A stretch of DNA of 64,000 nt from Aequorivita aurantiaca (GTDB taxonomy: Bacteria; Bacteroidota; Bacteroidia; Flavobacteriales; Flavobacteriaceae): positions 62,001 through 126,000 of the forward strand of contig NZ_JAUGQQ010000002.1 of assembly GCF_030410135.1 (NCBI RefSeq), written 5' to 3'. Shown here one piece after another: positions 9,936 to 18,470 of this stretch. The first letter of the stretch is position 1; each line of letters begins with the position of its first letter. Under the pieces are notes generated by a model, which searched no databases, was not told the DNA's origin, and saw nothing but the letters and a program-made list of their open reading frames with translations. Made by a program: the position numbers and the translations under genes.

Positions 9936-11021
9936 ATGGCTGCGAAAAAAAGAAGAAAGACCCAGACCACAAAAATACAACCCAAGAGAGCCAGAAATTT
10001 TTCGCCTGGAACGGTAACCTATACCGGAAAAAAAATCACTACTGTTACAACGCTGGATATAATTGACTATTCCAAAGAACATTTCCATCGATTTGAGACC
10101 AATAATATTCACGAAGCCTTTAACTATGAAGACTCAACGAACATCACGTGGATAAACGTAAACGGCCTTAGCAACACCCAAGATATCGTTACCTTGGGAA
10201 ATCATTTTGAGCTCCATCCGTTAATACAGGAGGACATTGTTAGCACTTACCAACGCCCGAAGATTGATGAATATGAGGAATATTTGTTCCTTGTTTTCAA
10301 AATGCTGCACTATGATGATGAACAACTGACCAAAGAACACATAAGCCTTGTAATGGGGAAAGATTATGTATTAACATTTCAAGAGGCGGAAGGGGATGTG
10401 TTCGGCGACCTTCGCGAACGGTTGGAACACGGCAAGGGACGCATCCGCGGCGCGGGTTCGGACTATTTAATGTTTGCCATTTTGGATGCCGTGGTTGACA
10501 ATTATTTTACTGTAATTGAATTTCTTAGCAATAAGGTGGAAATATTGGAAGATAAACTTTTCGACGATAAGGGAGATCCCAATATTGCTGAGGAAATTCA
10601 GGAATTAAAGAAGGAAATCCTTCAAATCAGAAAGGCCGTAGTTCCATTACGCGAAGTAATAAACCGATTGGAAAAATTGGAAATTCCCTTAATTGAGGAA
10701 CGCACCAATAAATACATCCGTGACCTTTATGACCATATAATCCAAGTAAATGATAGCGTGGAAATTTACCGCGAAATGATTTGGAGCCTTATGGATATGT
10801 ATATGACCACCATTAGCAATAAAATGAACGAAGTCATGAAAGTGCTCACCATTATGGCGTCCATCTTTATACCATTAACCTTTATGGCTGGAATCTATGG
10901 AATGAATTTCGAGTTTATGCCTGAACTGCACTTACGCTATGGCTATTATTATTTTTGGGGCGCAATGATTGTAGTTTTTTTCGGAATGTTGTGGTATTTC
11001 AAAAGAAAAAAATGGTTGTAG
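9936..11021 (+). CDS. corA: Magnesium/cobalt transporter CorA
   Basis: This 361-residue protein has the CorA plan: a basic N-terminal tail (AAKKRRKTQTT), a large cytoplasmic domain with a long helix (NKVEILEDKLFDDKGD ... YDHIIQVNDSVEIYREM), and two C-terminal membrane helices. The signature YGMN follows the first helix (LTFMAGIYGMNFEFMPEL). It forms a pentameric Mg2+ channel in the inner membrane. There is no magnesium riboswitch-like leader upstream; a weak -7-like TAccTTTT lies just before the gene, and co-transcription with the his operon is also possible. Confidence 0.94.
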   Translation: MAAKKRRKTQTTKIQPKRARNFSPGTVTYTGKKITTVTTLDIIDYSKEHFHRFETNNIHEAFNYEDSTNITWINVNGLSNTQDIVTLGNHFELHPLIQEDIVSTYQRPKIDEYEEYLFLVFKMLHYDDEQLTKEHISLVMGKDYVLTFQEAEGDVFGDLRERLEHGKGRIRGAGSDYLMFAILDAVVDNYFTVIEFLSNKVEILEDKLFDDKGDPNIAEEIQELKKEILQIRKAVVPLREVINRLEKLEIPLIEERTNKYIRDLYDHIIQVNDSVEIYREMIWSLMDMYMTTISNKMNEVMKVLTIMASIFIPLTFMAGIYGMNFEFMPELHLRYGYYYFWGAMIVVFFGMLWYFKRKKWL

Positions 11022-11104
11022 CCTTTTTCAGATATTAATTTTACAACTCATTACACAGATAAAGAACCTTTTAAATATTCTTATTTAGATTTAGTTTAAA
11101 TAAA

Positions 11105-11136
11105 TTAGGTAGTTACATTTCCGTAAAATATCTTTG
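11105..11136 (+). promoter_or_regulatory. Promoter of the TonB receptor gene
   Basis: A perfect -7 box TAtcTTTG lies at 11129-11136, with TTAG at 11105-11108 as a weak -33 element 20 bases upstream. The predicted start site leaves a leader of about 30 bases before the ATG at 11172. No clear Fur-box palindrome could be seen by eye. Confidence 0.6.
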
Positions 11137-11171
11137 CCGAAATTTATTTTATATAGTCCAAATAAGCAATA

Positions 11172-13595
11172 ATGAAAATCCTACACACTCTCTTTTTTTT
11201 ATTATTTTTTACTATTTACGGTACTTCGCAGAATGCCTCCGTCTCCGGAAAAATTATAGACAACAACCAACTTCCAATTTCTGGTGTAAATGTTATTATA
11301 AAAGATTCCAACAAAGGAACGCTTACCAATGGTGAAGGTGTTTTTAAAATAGAAAATTTAAGTTCGGGTAGTTACATTCTCTCGGTTTCCTATGTTGGCT
11401 ACAAGACAAGGGAAATGAATATTTCCTTAGCTGACGGCCAAAGTTTATCTTTAAGCGCCATCATTCTTTATGAAGGAAATGAAATTTTAAATGAAGTGTT
11501 AATAACAGGTGAGCGTACCAATAAATTTTCGCGAAAGCAAACGGCCTATGTGGCCAAACTACCTTTAAAGGACATTGAAAATACGCAGGTTTACAGTACC
11601 ATCACCACGGAATTATTGGAATCACAAATGATCACAAATTTCGATGATGCCTTAAAAAATGCAACGGGCGTAGAACAGCTTTGGACCTCCACCGGACGTG
11701 GCGGTGATGGGGCGGGATATTATTCGCTTCGTGGTTTTTCGGTACAGCCGCAATTGGTGAACGGTTTGCCTGGCCTTACCAATGGCACAATAAATCCTGC
11801 AAACATTGAACGTATTGAAGTGCTTAAAGGTCCATCGGCCACATTATTTGGCAATGCCGTAAGTTCATATGGCGGCCTCATTAATGTGGTTACGAAAAAA
11901 CCGTTCGTGGGCACGGGAGGCGAGGTGTCATATACCTCCGGCACGTACGGTTTAAACCAGATAATTGGCGATTTCAATACAGCATTAAGTAAGGAAGACG
12001 ACCTTTATTTTAGAATAAACACAGCCTACACCACCGAGCAAAGTTTTCAGGATGCAGGATTTAGAAAATCGTTTTTTGTGGCGCCTTCACTTTCTTATAA
12101 AGTGAACAATAAACTTTCATTTTCTCTTTATGCCGAAATAACACAGGCTGAACAAACTAATCCCACATTCTTATTTTTGAACCGCTCTGCGCCTATGGAA
12201 GCAAGCAATATTGAGGAATTAGATTATAACAATAAACTCTCCTTTACCAGTAATGATCTAACCCTTAAAAATCCAAATCAGAATTATAGAATTGAAATGG
12301 ATTATAAATTGTCAGAAACCTGGCAGTCACAAACGCTGCTTTCTAAAAGCACCACTTCAACCAGGGGTTACTATACTTATTTGTTTGACTACGGCATTTT
12401 GGGAAATAATACTTTTACCCGTTTTATAAATAAGCAAAATTCAAATACACAAACTACTGATATTCAGCAAAATTTTATAGGCGATTTTAAAATTGCCTCC
12501 GTTCGAAATCGAGTGGTGATTGGCTTGGATTATTTCAATGCCACTCAAACCGACAATGGCACAGGTTATGCATTCTATGGTAACATTACTCCGGAAGGTG
12601 GCGCTAACGGCGATAATCCTTTTACTCCTGAAATTGAAACGGAGGTTTACCCACTATCCACCGCCGGGGCGGATGCGGTATTGGCCTCACAGGCTGTGGG
12701 AAACAACAAATCTAAATACCATATCTATAGTCTTTATGCCTCCGATGTTGTAAACATTACAGATCGGTTTTCCGCAATGGTGGGCTTGCGTTTGGATAGA
12801 TTTGACAACGAAGGTGATTTGACAACCACGGAAGATGATTATGATCAAACCACATTATCCCCCAAATTTGGATTGCTGTTCCAACCAATAACAGATAGGC
12901 TGGCCGTTTTTGCGAATTACCAAAATGGATTTACAAATGTAGCTCCGCAATTGGTAGGGAATCCAGATGAGGGACCGCAAACCTTAAAAACCTTTGATCC
13001 CGAGGAAGCCAATCAGTTGGAATTTGGAGTGAAAACAAATCTTTTCAACAATAAATTGAATGCTACCGTTAGTTATTATGACATAAAGGTGAAGGACCGG
13101 GTGATCACCGATCCATCATCTCCTTTCAATAAAATTCAGGGTGGGGAAGTGGTTAGCAAAGGTTTTGAGATTGAAATTAATGCCAATCCAATTTCGGGCC
13201 TAAACATTCATGCCGGATTCAGTAATAATTTTAGCGAAACCACAAAATCAGACAACACCGAAATTTTGCACAGACGGCCTCTTGAGGCGGGACCGGAAAC
13301 ACTTTATAATTTTTGGACAAGCTATGAGTTTCAAAATGGAAAATTAGATGGATTTGGAATAGGGGCCGGCTTTAATGGCGCCAGTGAAAGTTTTGCGATT
13401 AATTATGAATCTACCGGCGATTTCATTCTTCCAAGTTATACAATTGCAAATGCCTCAATTTTTTACCAGGCCAATAAATATAGAATAGGTTTGAAATTGA
13501 ACCATGCCTTGAATGAGGAATATTATAAAGGTTGGACTACCATCAATCCACAAGCTCCGAGAAGTTTATTGGCGACAATTTCGTATAAATTTTAA
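11172..13595 (+). CDS. TonB-dependent siderophore-type receptor
   Basis: This outer-membrane receptor of 807 residues starts with a signal peptide (to about residue 19, ...YGTSQ). A CarboxypepD_reg-like Ig domain follows (about 23-105, VSGKIIDNNQLPISGVNV, FKIENLSSGSYILSVSYVGY). The plug lies at about 130-250 (YYSLRGFSVQPQLVNGLPG, IERIEVLKGPSATLFGN, GGLINVVTKKP), and the rest is a 22-strand barrel ending in the aromatic LLATISYKF. The plug motifs match the FhuA/FepA siderophore branch rather than SusC. The PepSY protein directly downstream supports ferric-siderophore uptake; the ligand is unknown. Confidence 0.92.
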   Translation: MKILHTLFFLLFFTIYGTSQNASVSGKIIDNNQLPISGVNVIIKDSNKGTLTNGEGVFKIENLSSGSYILSVSYVGYKTREMNISLADGQSLSLSAIILYEGNEILNEVLITGERTNKFSRKQTAYVAKLPLKDIENTQVYSTITTELLESQMITNFDDALKNATGVEQLWTSTGRGGDGAGYYSLRGFSVQPQLVNGLPGLTNGTINPANIERIEVLKGPSATLFGNAVSSYGGLINVVTKKPFVGTGGEVSYTSGTYGLNQIIGDFNTALSKEDDLYFRINTAYTTEQSFQDAGFRKSFFVAPSLSYKVNNKLSFSLYAEITQAEQTNPTFLFLNRSAPMEASNIEELDYNNKLSFTSNDLTLKNPNQNYRIEMDYKLSETWQSQTLLSKSTTSTRGYYTYLFDYGILGNNTFTRFINKQNSNTQTTDIQQNFIGDFKIASVRNRVVIGLDYFNATQTDNGTGYAFYGNITPEGGANGDNPFTPEIETEVYPLSTAGADAVLASQAVGNNKSKYHIYSLYASDVVNITDRFSAMVGLRLDRFDNEGDLTTTEDDYDQTTLSPKFGLLFQPITDRLAVFANYQNGFTNVAPQLVGNPDEGPQTLKTFDPEEANQLEFGVKTNLFNNKLNATVSYYDIKVKDRVITDPSSPFNKIQGGEVVSKGFEIEINANPISGLNIHAGFSNNFSETTKSDNTEILHRRPLEAGPETLYNFWTSYEFQNGKLDGFGIGAGFNGASESFAINYESTGDFILPSYTIANASIFYQANKYRIGLKLNHALNEEYYKGWTTINPQAPRSLLATISYKF

Positions 13596-13625
13596 TTTAC
13601 AGCAAAAGGCTTTATAATTTAATAA

Positions 13626-14780
13626 ATGACGTTTAAAAAAATTATCTTCCAAATTCACAAAATTCTAGGCCTGGCCACGGGTTTGGTAGTTTTTATTGTT
13701 GCCATTACCGGCTGCTGTTGGGCTTTTAAGGAAGAAATAGAAAGCCTATATAACCAATATAAAAAAGTAGAGCCACAGCAAGCCGCAATGTTAACGCCAA
13801 CCGAGGCAAAAGCCATTGCATTGGACGTATTCCCGCAAAACTCGGTACACGGAACGCTTTTTAAAAAGAATGATGACGCCATCGAAGTTATTTTTTATGA
13901 TGCCGAACCAGAATTTTATCAAAGTGTTTTTTTAAACCCTTATTCCGGAAAAATCATTCAAATTGACGACCATCTATCTGGCTTTTTCGCATTCATCCTA
14001 AAAGGACATATGCGGCTTTGGCTGCCTCGGGAAATTGGCGAACAAGTGGTTGGGGTATCAATATTGATTTTTATTTTTATTATTATTTCAGGTTTTATAT
14101 TATGGATTCCGAAAAAACGAAAAAACCTGAAACAGCGCCTAAAATTTGATTGGAAGGAAACCACAAAATGGAAGCGGAAAAATTTTGATATGCACGCGGT
14201 AGTAGGATTTTATATCTGTTCGTTGGCGCTAATTTTGGCAATTACCGGTTCAATAATGTCCTATAATTGGCTGCGCTACGGAATTTATAAAACCATTGGT
14301 GGGGAAAAGGAATCCAACTTTGTAATTCCTGAAAACCTAAGCGGTAGGAATATTAATGACAGTATCGTGCCTATGGATTTTTTAATTGAAAAACTTCAAA
14401 AGGAACTCCCGAACGCTGGTGGAATTGAATTGCACTATCCAAATACTCCGCAAGAAAGTATTTATGTTGAGATATCAAGTACTGATGGTTTATATTATAA
14501 GGCAGATTATAGATTTTTCGATCAGAATACTTTGGAAGAAATCGAGACCCCGAGCATTTATGGAAAATTCGAAAATGCCAAAGTTGCGGACAAAATTATC
14601 CGAATGAATTATGATATTCATATTGGAGCAATTGGCGGACTGGCGGGCAAAATAATTGCCTTTCTGATAAGTTTGCTCACGGCAAGTTTACCAGTTACCG
14701 GGGTTTTCCTGTGGTATGGAAGAAATTACAAGAAAAAGAACAAAGGCAAAAAAACAAAGAAGATTAAAGTAAAAAGTTGA
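13626..14780 (+). CDS. PepSY-associated TM helix protein (iron-uptake associated)
   Basis: This 384-residue inner-membrane protein has four main hydrophobic helices: near residues 12-34 (GLATGLVVFIVAITGCCWAF), 137-160 (VVGVSILIFIFIIISGFILW), 190-213 and 340-362. The periplasmic segments between them contain PepSY-like sequence (LTPTEAKAIALDVFP). It ends in a Lys-rich tail. Members of this family (PiuB/FegB-like) are often encoded next to siderophore receptors and are proposed to act as inner-membrane ferric-siderophore reductases. The gene follows the receptor by 30 bases, so the pair is likely one transcript. Confidence 0.88.
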   Translation: MTFKKIIFQIHKILGLATGLVVFIVAITGCCWAFKEEIESLYNQYKKVEPQQAAMLTPTEAKAIALDVFPQNSVHGTLFKKNDDAIEVIFYDAEPEFYQSVFLNPYSGKIIQIDDHLSGFFAFILKGHMRLWLPREIGEQVVGVSILIFIFIIISGFILWIPKKRKNLKQRLKFDWKETTKWKRKNFDMHAVVGFYICSLALILAITGSIMSYNWLRYGIYKTIGGEKESNFVIPENLSGRNINDSIVPMDFLIEKLQKELPNAGGIELHYPNTPQESIYVEISSTDGLYYKADYRFFDQNTLEEIETPSIYGKFENAKVADKIIRMNYDIHIGAIGGLAGKIIAFLISLLTASLPVTGVFLWYGRNYKKKNKGKKTKKIKVKS

Positions 14781-14911
14781 GCCTGGAGATTATTTCTTCT
14801 AAATGTGAATATTGTTAAATAGCAAAATATAAAATGTTCTATAATTTATATTATGTAAAATTGAATATTTCAATTAGATAATCTCGCTTCCGTGGTTCTA
14901 TCCTTTAAACC

Positions 14912-15916
14912 TTACATTTCAGGATACTGGAGCATAACCCATACTGCTTCCCCGTCCATTCGAACGCTTAATACTCGAGCCTTTTCTCCGGGTTCCAATA
15001 TAACAGATTCCGCATCAGCATTTTCGGTATCATAAAGTGCTACGGGTTTTAGCGCGGTAATTATATCACCTTTTTTAGGAATTTCATTATCGTCTTCTTG
15101 ATACACGGTATCACCATTCATATCCGTGTAAAGATTTTTTACGAAATAGCGGTCAGTTCCCTCAGAATACATTCCCATTCCAAGAAATGGCATTAAGGTA
15201 TCAATACTATCCTGTGCGGATTGATAATTTATATCATTGGGTCCGTGATCATAAATGTATCCTAAATAACCGTTTATTGTATTTGCATTTATAGCCTTTT
15301 CCCATTCTGGGCTGATGTCTTGGGATAGCATCTCCACTTCATTTTGATATGAATCTTCTACAGTTTCACTGGTGCAATTAACAATAAAAACTATAAAAAG
15401 AATTAATGCCACAATCCCTCCAATTAAATAAGGCGCAATTTTTTTAGAAGGTTTATTCGTATTATTTGCAGTGCTTTCCGTACTTTTTGGCGGCGTAAAA
15501 GTTCCTTTTGGAACATTTGTTTTTGCTTCATTCAAACTGAAGTTTAAATCGTTTACCAACCGTTCGAAGCCAGCCTCAGGACCTAATATTGTGAAGTCAA
15601 CAAATTGCTTTCGAGCCAAACGCATTGGCACTTCGCACTCTTCTATTTTTATTGGGTTCACGGGCTTATCCAAGCCTATGGCATATGAAATTTCATCTTT
15701 TACATTTTCTGATGCCACGGAGGTTTTTGATAGAATCAACACAATGGCATCCGCATTTTTAAGTTCGGTTTCGATTGTATCATCCCAATCGGTTCCGGTG
15801 CGGATGTTTTTATCGAACCATACTTCAAAACCTTGTTTTCGTAAGGCCTCAACTAACGATTTTACATAATCAGTATCTCTTCTTGAGTAGCTGATAAATA
15901 TTTTTTTTGTCCCCAT
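14912..15916 (-). CDS. TIR-domain protein with membrane anchor and C-terminal SH3-like region
   Basis: The 334-residue protein has an N-terminal TIR domain (about 1-130): KIFISYSRRDTDYVKSLVEA, GFEVWFDKNI, AIVLILSKTSVASENVKDEI. E75 is placed like the catalytic glutamate of NAD-cleaving TIR domains. A Thr/Pro/Asn-rich linker (131-158) leads to one membrane helix (161-180, APYLIGGIVALILFIVFIVN). The remainder (181-334) would face the periplasm and ends in an SH3-like stretch (PKKGDIITALKPVALYDT ... RVLSVRMDGEAVWVMLQY). It may degrade NAD or act as a signalling adaptor. It is the last gene of the cassette. A purely structural adaptor role without enzyme activity cannot be excluded. Confidence 0.85.
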   Translation of the reverse strand: MGTKKIFISYSRRDTDYVKSLVEALRKQGFEVWFDKNIRTGTDWDDTIETELKNADAIVLILSKTSVASENVKDEISYAIGLDKPVNPIKIEECEVPMRLARKQFVDFTILGPEAGFERLVNDLNFSLNEAKTNVPKGTFTPPKSTESTANNTNKPSKKIAPYLIGGIVALILFIVFIVNCTSETVEDSYQNEVEMLSQDISPEWEKAINANTINGYLGYIYDHGPNDINYQSAQDSIDTLMPFLGMGMYSEGTDRYFVKNLYTDMNGDTVYQEDDNEIPKKGDIITALKPVALYDTENADAESVILEPGEKARVLSVRMDGEAVWVMLQYPEM

Positions 15917-15945
15917 CTTTTAGCGATTTTAGTGTTTATTCTGAA

Positions 15946-16176
15946 TTAATTATCATCAATAATTCTATATGTTTTTTGAAAGATTGCTGCGTCACAAACA
16001 TATTTTTCCCCATTTACTCCTATCATAAGCCAGTCTCCGGCTTTTCCTTTCATCGTACCCTCCATACTTTCCACTTCAAAAGGCTCGTCTATTTGTATAC
16101 ATTTTATGGGGATCGGTTTTTTTAATGCTATTTTATAGTCCAAATTTGGAGTTTCATCTAGAAGAAATCTCAACAT
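15946..16176 (-). CDS. Small PGDYG-like protein (76 aa)
   Basis: The 76-residue protein, with no signal peptide or membrane helix, reads as a small beta-rich domain: KKPIPIKCIQIDEPFEVES, then EGTMKGKAGDWLMIGVNGEK, then YVCDAAIFQKTYRI. The pattern of an expected value, an EG-x-M-x-GK-x-GDW-hairpin and a closing iF-x-kTY resembles the PGDYG family of small proteins, known mainly from phages and accessory loci. No catalytic residues are evident. It sits 23 bases after the caspase gene and 29 bases before the TIR gene, so a role as inhibitor, adaptor or specificity factor is possible. The start ATG is internal to the operon and well placed. Confidence 0.65.
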   Translation of the reverse strand: MLRFLLDETPNLDYKIALKKPIPIKCIQIDEPFEVESMEGTMKGKAGDWLMIGVNGEKYVCDAAIFQKTYRIIDDN

Positions 16177-16199
16177 AGCTTTCTATTTTTTATTTGAAA

Positions 16200-18434
16200 T
16201 TACGATAAATAATTAGTTTTAAGGAATTTAATAAACAAATCGTTTGGATTGTCCGTCTGCATTAAGCTTACGTATGCATTATAGGCATTGGAGTGAATGG
16301 ATATTTTTTCGCGCAGGCCGGCCATTTGTGCGGCCTTTTTGTAATTTAATTTTGAATTCTCAAAATTGCCTTTGTACAGATATGCCTCCCCTAGGGTAGC
16401 TAGTTTCCACAAACTGGGAAACGGATCCCGTTGTGCGGCGGTAAAAGCTAATTCAGCAAACTCCGCCATTTCAATTTTGTTTTCATTCATTAAACTTAAA
16501 AACGCAAGATTTATGGCGTGGTAATATATTTGGGAGAAATCATTCCTGCCCTCTGCAATTTGTAGTGCATTACTGTAGTGTTTACGGGCCATTCTCAAAT
16601 CTTCGGCGGAAAAGGTTTTAAGATATTGACGTTTGTAGCGTCCACCCATTATTCCTAAAATGTTGGAGTTATTTTTAGCCTCTGAATGGTCATTCAAAAT
16701 TTGGAACGCTTCCTCCTCCCTACTCACACCTTCAAGCGCATAGACTAATTGTTCCAACCCTTTTTTATCCAAAGTGTCCAACTTGGGGAGCAACGCATTT
16801 ATAACCGAATTATATTCACCCAAGGCAATATTCACTTCTTCTTTATTTGAAAATTTATTTAGGAACCCTTTGTTCATCAACGTATTCAGCAGAAGTCTAT
16901 AACCGTCATCATTTTCATCGTCTATTTTTACTATTGAAAAATGATCACCTTCAATAATTTCATGGTGCTTCTTGTCAAACGGTCCTAAACTCGATGAAAT
17001 GGGAACAAAATCGTCTCTTGTTGCCGCCACTGTCTTGAAGGCGAAGGGATATTTATTATTGAATTTTGCCTCCCAACTACTTCGAAGACGCTGAATATAT
17101 GGACTGCCCTCTTTCAATTCCTTTTCCTCATTGCTGTAAGTAAAGAAATTTTTCAACTGAATTTCCGGCAGACCGTTGCTTGGTGTACCAAATAATAAAA
17201 TATGACTTATTCGATCCAAATCTTCGCGATCCAGCTCCAACAAGGTTTGTTGGATTACTATTCCACCCAAATCATGGGCAATGAGAGCGATGCGCTTGTA
17301 GTGACCAAATTTGTTTTTGATTGAAGTAAGCAAATAGTCGGAATTACGTTTTATGTCGCTGGCACAGGCCCAAATATTTTTGCCCATTTCGGGGACAATA
17401 TTACCGCTATAGCCTAATGGGAACATATCCCACCCATCCATTTCTGAATTTTCAATTAATAATTTTGTTGCTTGGAAAAAGGTCATCTCCGCAATGCCGG
17501 AAAATCCATGCACAAAAATGATTACGCTATTGGATTCTTCTGTTTCGCGAAATTTCGTAATGGGTTCTTTAGCAGTAAATTCTGTAGGTTCTGCTAAAGT
17601 TTCAATCTCAACTTCATCGGTATTAATTTCGCTTGAATGGGAAGTAAAACTAACCACAAAATCTTCGAATATTTGAAGATTGGCGTACGGATTTTGATCG
17701 GGATATATTTCGGGAACTTTTTTAAAAATGTACTGCACAACCTCAAAAATTCTAACGAACGGATCCGAATTTATTTTTGCATCTCCCCGCAAAACTTCAA
17801 TCATACATTTGGTGAAAAGACTATTCTGGTCCCCTTCCAAAATAACGCTCAATTGTTCAGCCCTACATGCAGAAACTATGGTCATTCCACGGCCATTGTC
17901 CAATTTTTGGGCTAACCCATCCGCATTTGTGTGCCGGGGCTGCGAGGGTAAACTCGTTACTCCCGCGGTCATTCCTGCGGCATGGCAACAATCCAAAAAG
18001 AAAATTAATCTTCGGGATTTCATTTGGTTAATTTTACTCTTGATCTCTTCGGCTTTTATCCATGTATTTTCATAATTTTTTGGATCATAATCATTCGGAC
18101 ACAGATGAAAATATTTTTGATTTTGGTCCTCTGGTTTTTTTTGTAATTCATCCTTTATAAATGTGTTATCGCTATACATTCCGCCGTGACCTGAATAATA
18201 AAGGAATATGGAAGATTTTTCATCCGTTCGACTCAGTAACTCATCAAAAGCACTGAGAATTCCCAAGCGTGTGGCTTTTTTTCCGGTGAGCAGTGTTACG
18301 TTCTTTTTATAATAGCTTCCGTATTTTTTGTTTCCTAAGATTTGTTGCAGTGCCTTAGCGTCCGTTACGGTTTCCGGTAAATCTTCACTGCCGACACCAA
18401 TCAATAGTGCGTGTGCGTTTTTAAGCTTTGCCAT
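16200..18434 (-). CDS. Caspase-like / alpha-beta hydrolase / TPR fusion protein
   Basis: This 744-residue soluble protein has three parts. Residues 1-265 are a C14 caspase-like peptidase: H83 in YYSGHGG and C150 in FFLDCCHAAG form the catalytic dyad, followed by VSACRAEQLS. Residues 300-525 are an alpha/beta hydrolase of the DUF676/PGAP1 type: IIFVHGF with the oxyanion segment, nucleophile elbow IAHDLGG, ILLFGTPSNG, and histidine H498 in GDHFSIVKI. The usual elbow serine is aspartate (D388). Residues 535-744 are TPR-like; LGIMGGRYKRQYLKT resembles the TRAFs-binding/TPR-S repeats seen in bacterial conflict proteins. Expected role: protease and lipase-like effector triggered through the TPR part; the target is unknown. 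Confidence 0.85.
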   Translation of the reverse strand: MAKLKNAHALLIGVGSEDLPETVTDAKALQQILGNKKYGSYYKKNVTLLTGKKATRLGILSAFDELLSRTDEKSSIFLYYSGHGGMYSDNTFIKDELQKKPEDQNQKYFHLCPNDYDPKNYENTWIKAEEIKSKINQMKSRRLIFFLDCCHAAGMTAGVTSLPSQPRHTNADGLAQKLDNGRGMTIVSACRAEQLSVILEGDQNSLFTKCMIEVLRGDAKINSDPFVRIFEVVQYIFKKVPEIYPDQNPYANLQIFEDFVVSFTSHSSEINTDEVEIETLAEPTEFTAKEPITKFRETEESNSVIIFVHGFSGIAEMTFFQATKLLIENSEMDGWDMFPLGYSGNIVPEMGKNIWACASDIKRNSDYLLTSIKNKFGHYKRIALIAHDLGGIVIQQTLLELDREDLDRISHILLFGTPSNGLPEIQLKNFFTYSNEEKELKEGSPYIQRLRSSWEAKFNNKYPFAFKTVAATRDDFVPISSSLGPFDKKHHEIIEGDHFSIVKIDDENDDGYRLLLNTLMNKGFLNKFSNKEEVNIALGEYNSVINALLPKLDTLDKKGLEQLVYALEGVSREEEAFQILNDHSEAKNNSNILGIMGGRYKRQYLKTFSAEDLRMARKHYSNALQIAEGRNDFSQIYYHAINLAFLSLMNENKIEMAEFAELAFTAAQRDPFPSLWKLATLGEAYLYKGNFENSKLNYKKAAQMAGLREKISIHSNAYNAYVSLMQTDNPNDLFIKFLKTNYLS

Positions 18435-18470
18435 ACTCCAAGGATTTAAGCGGGTTAAAATTTCTTACGG

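Noticed and set aside
14859-14875. Perfect AT-only hairpin (aattgaa tat ttcaatt) between the PepSY and TIR genes
   Set aside because: It has no G-C pairs and no T-run; short palindromes of this kind are expected by chance in AT-rich spacers.
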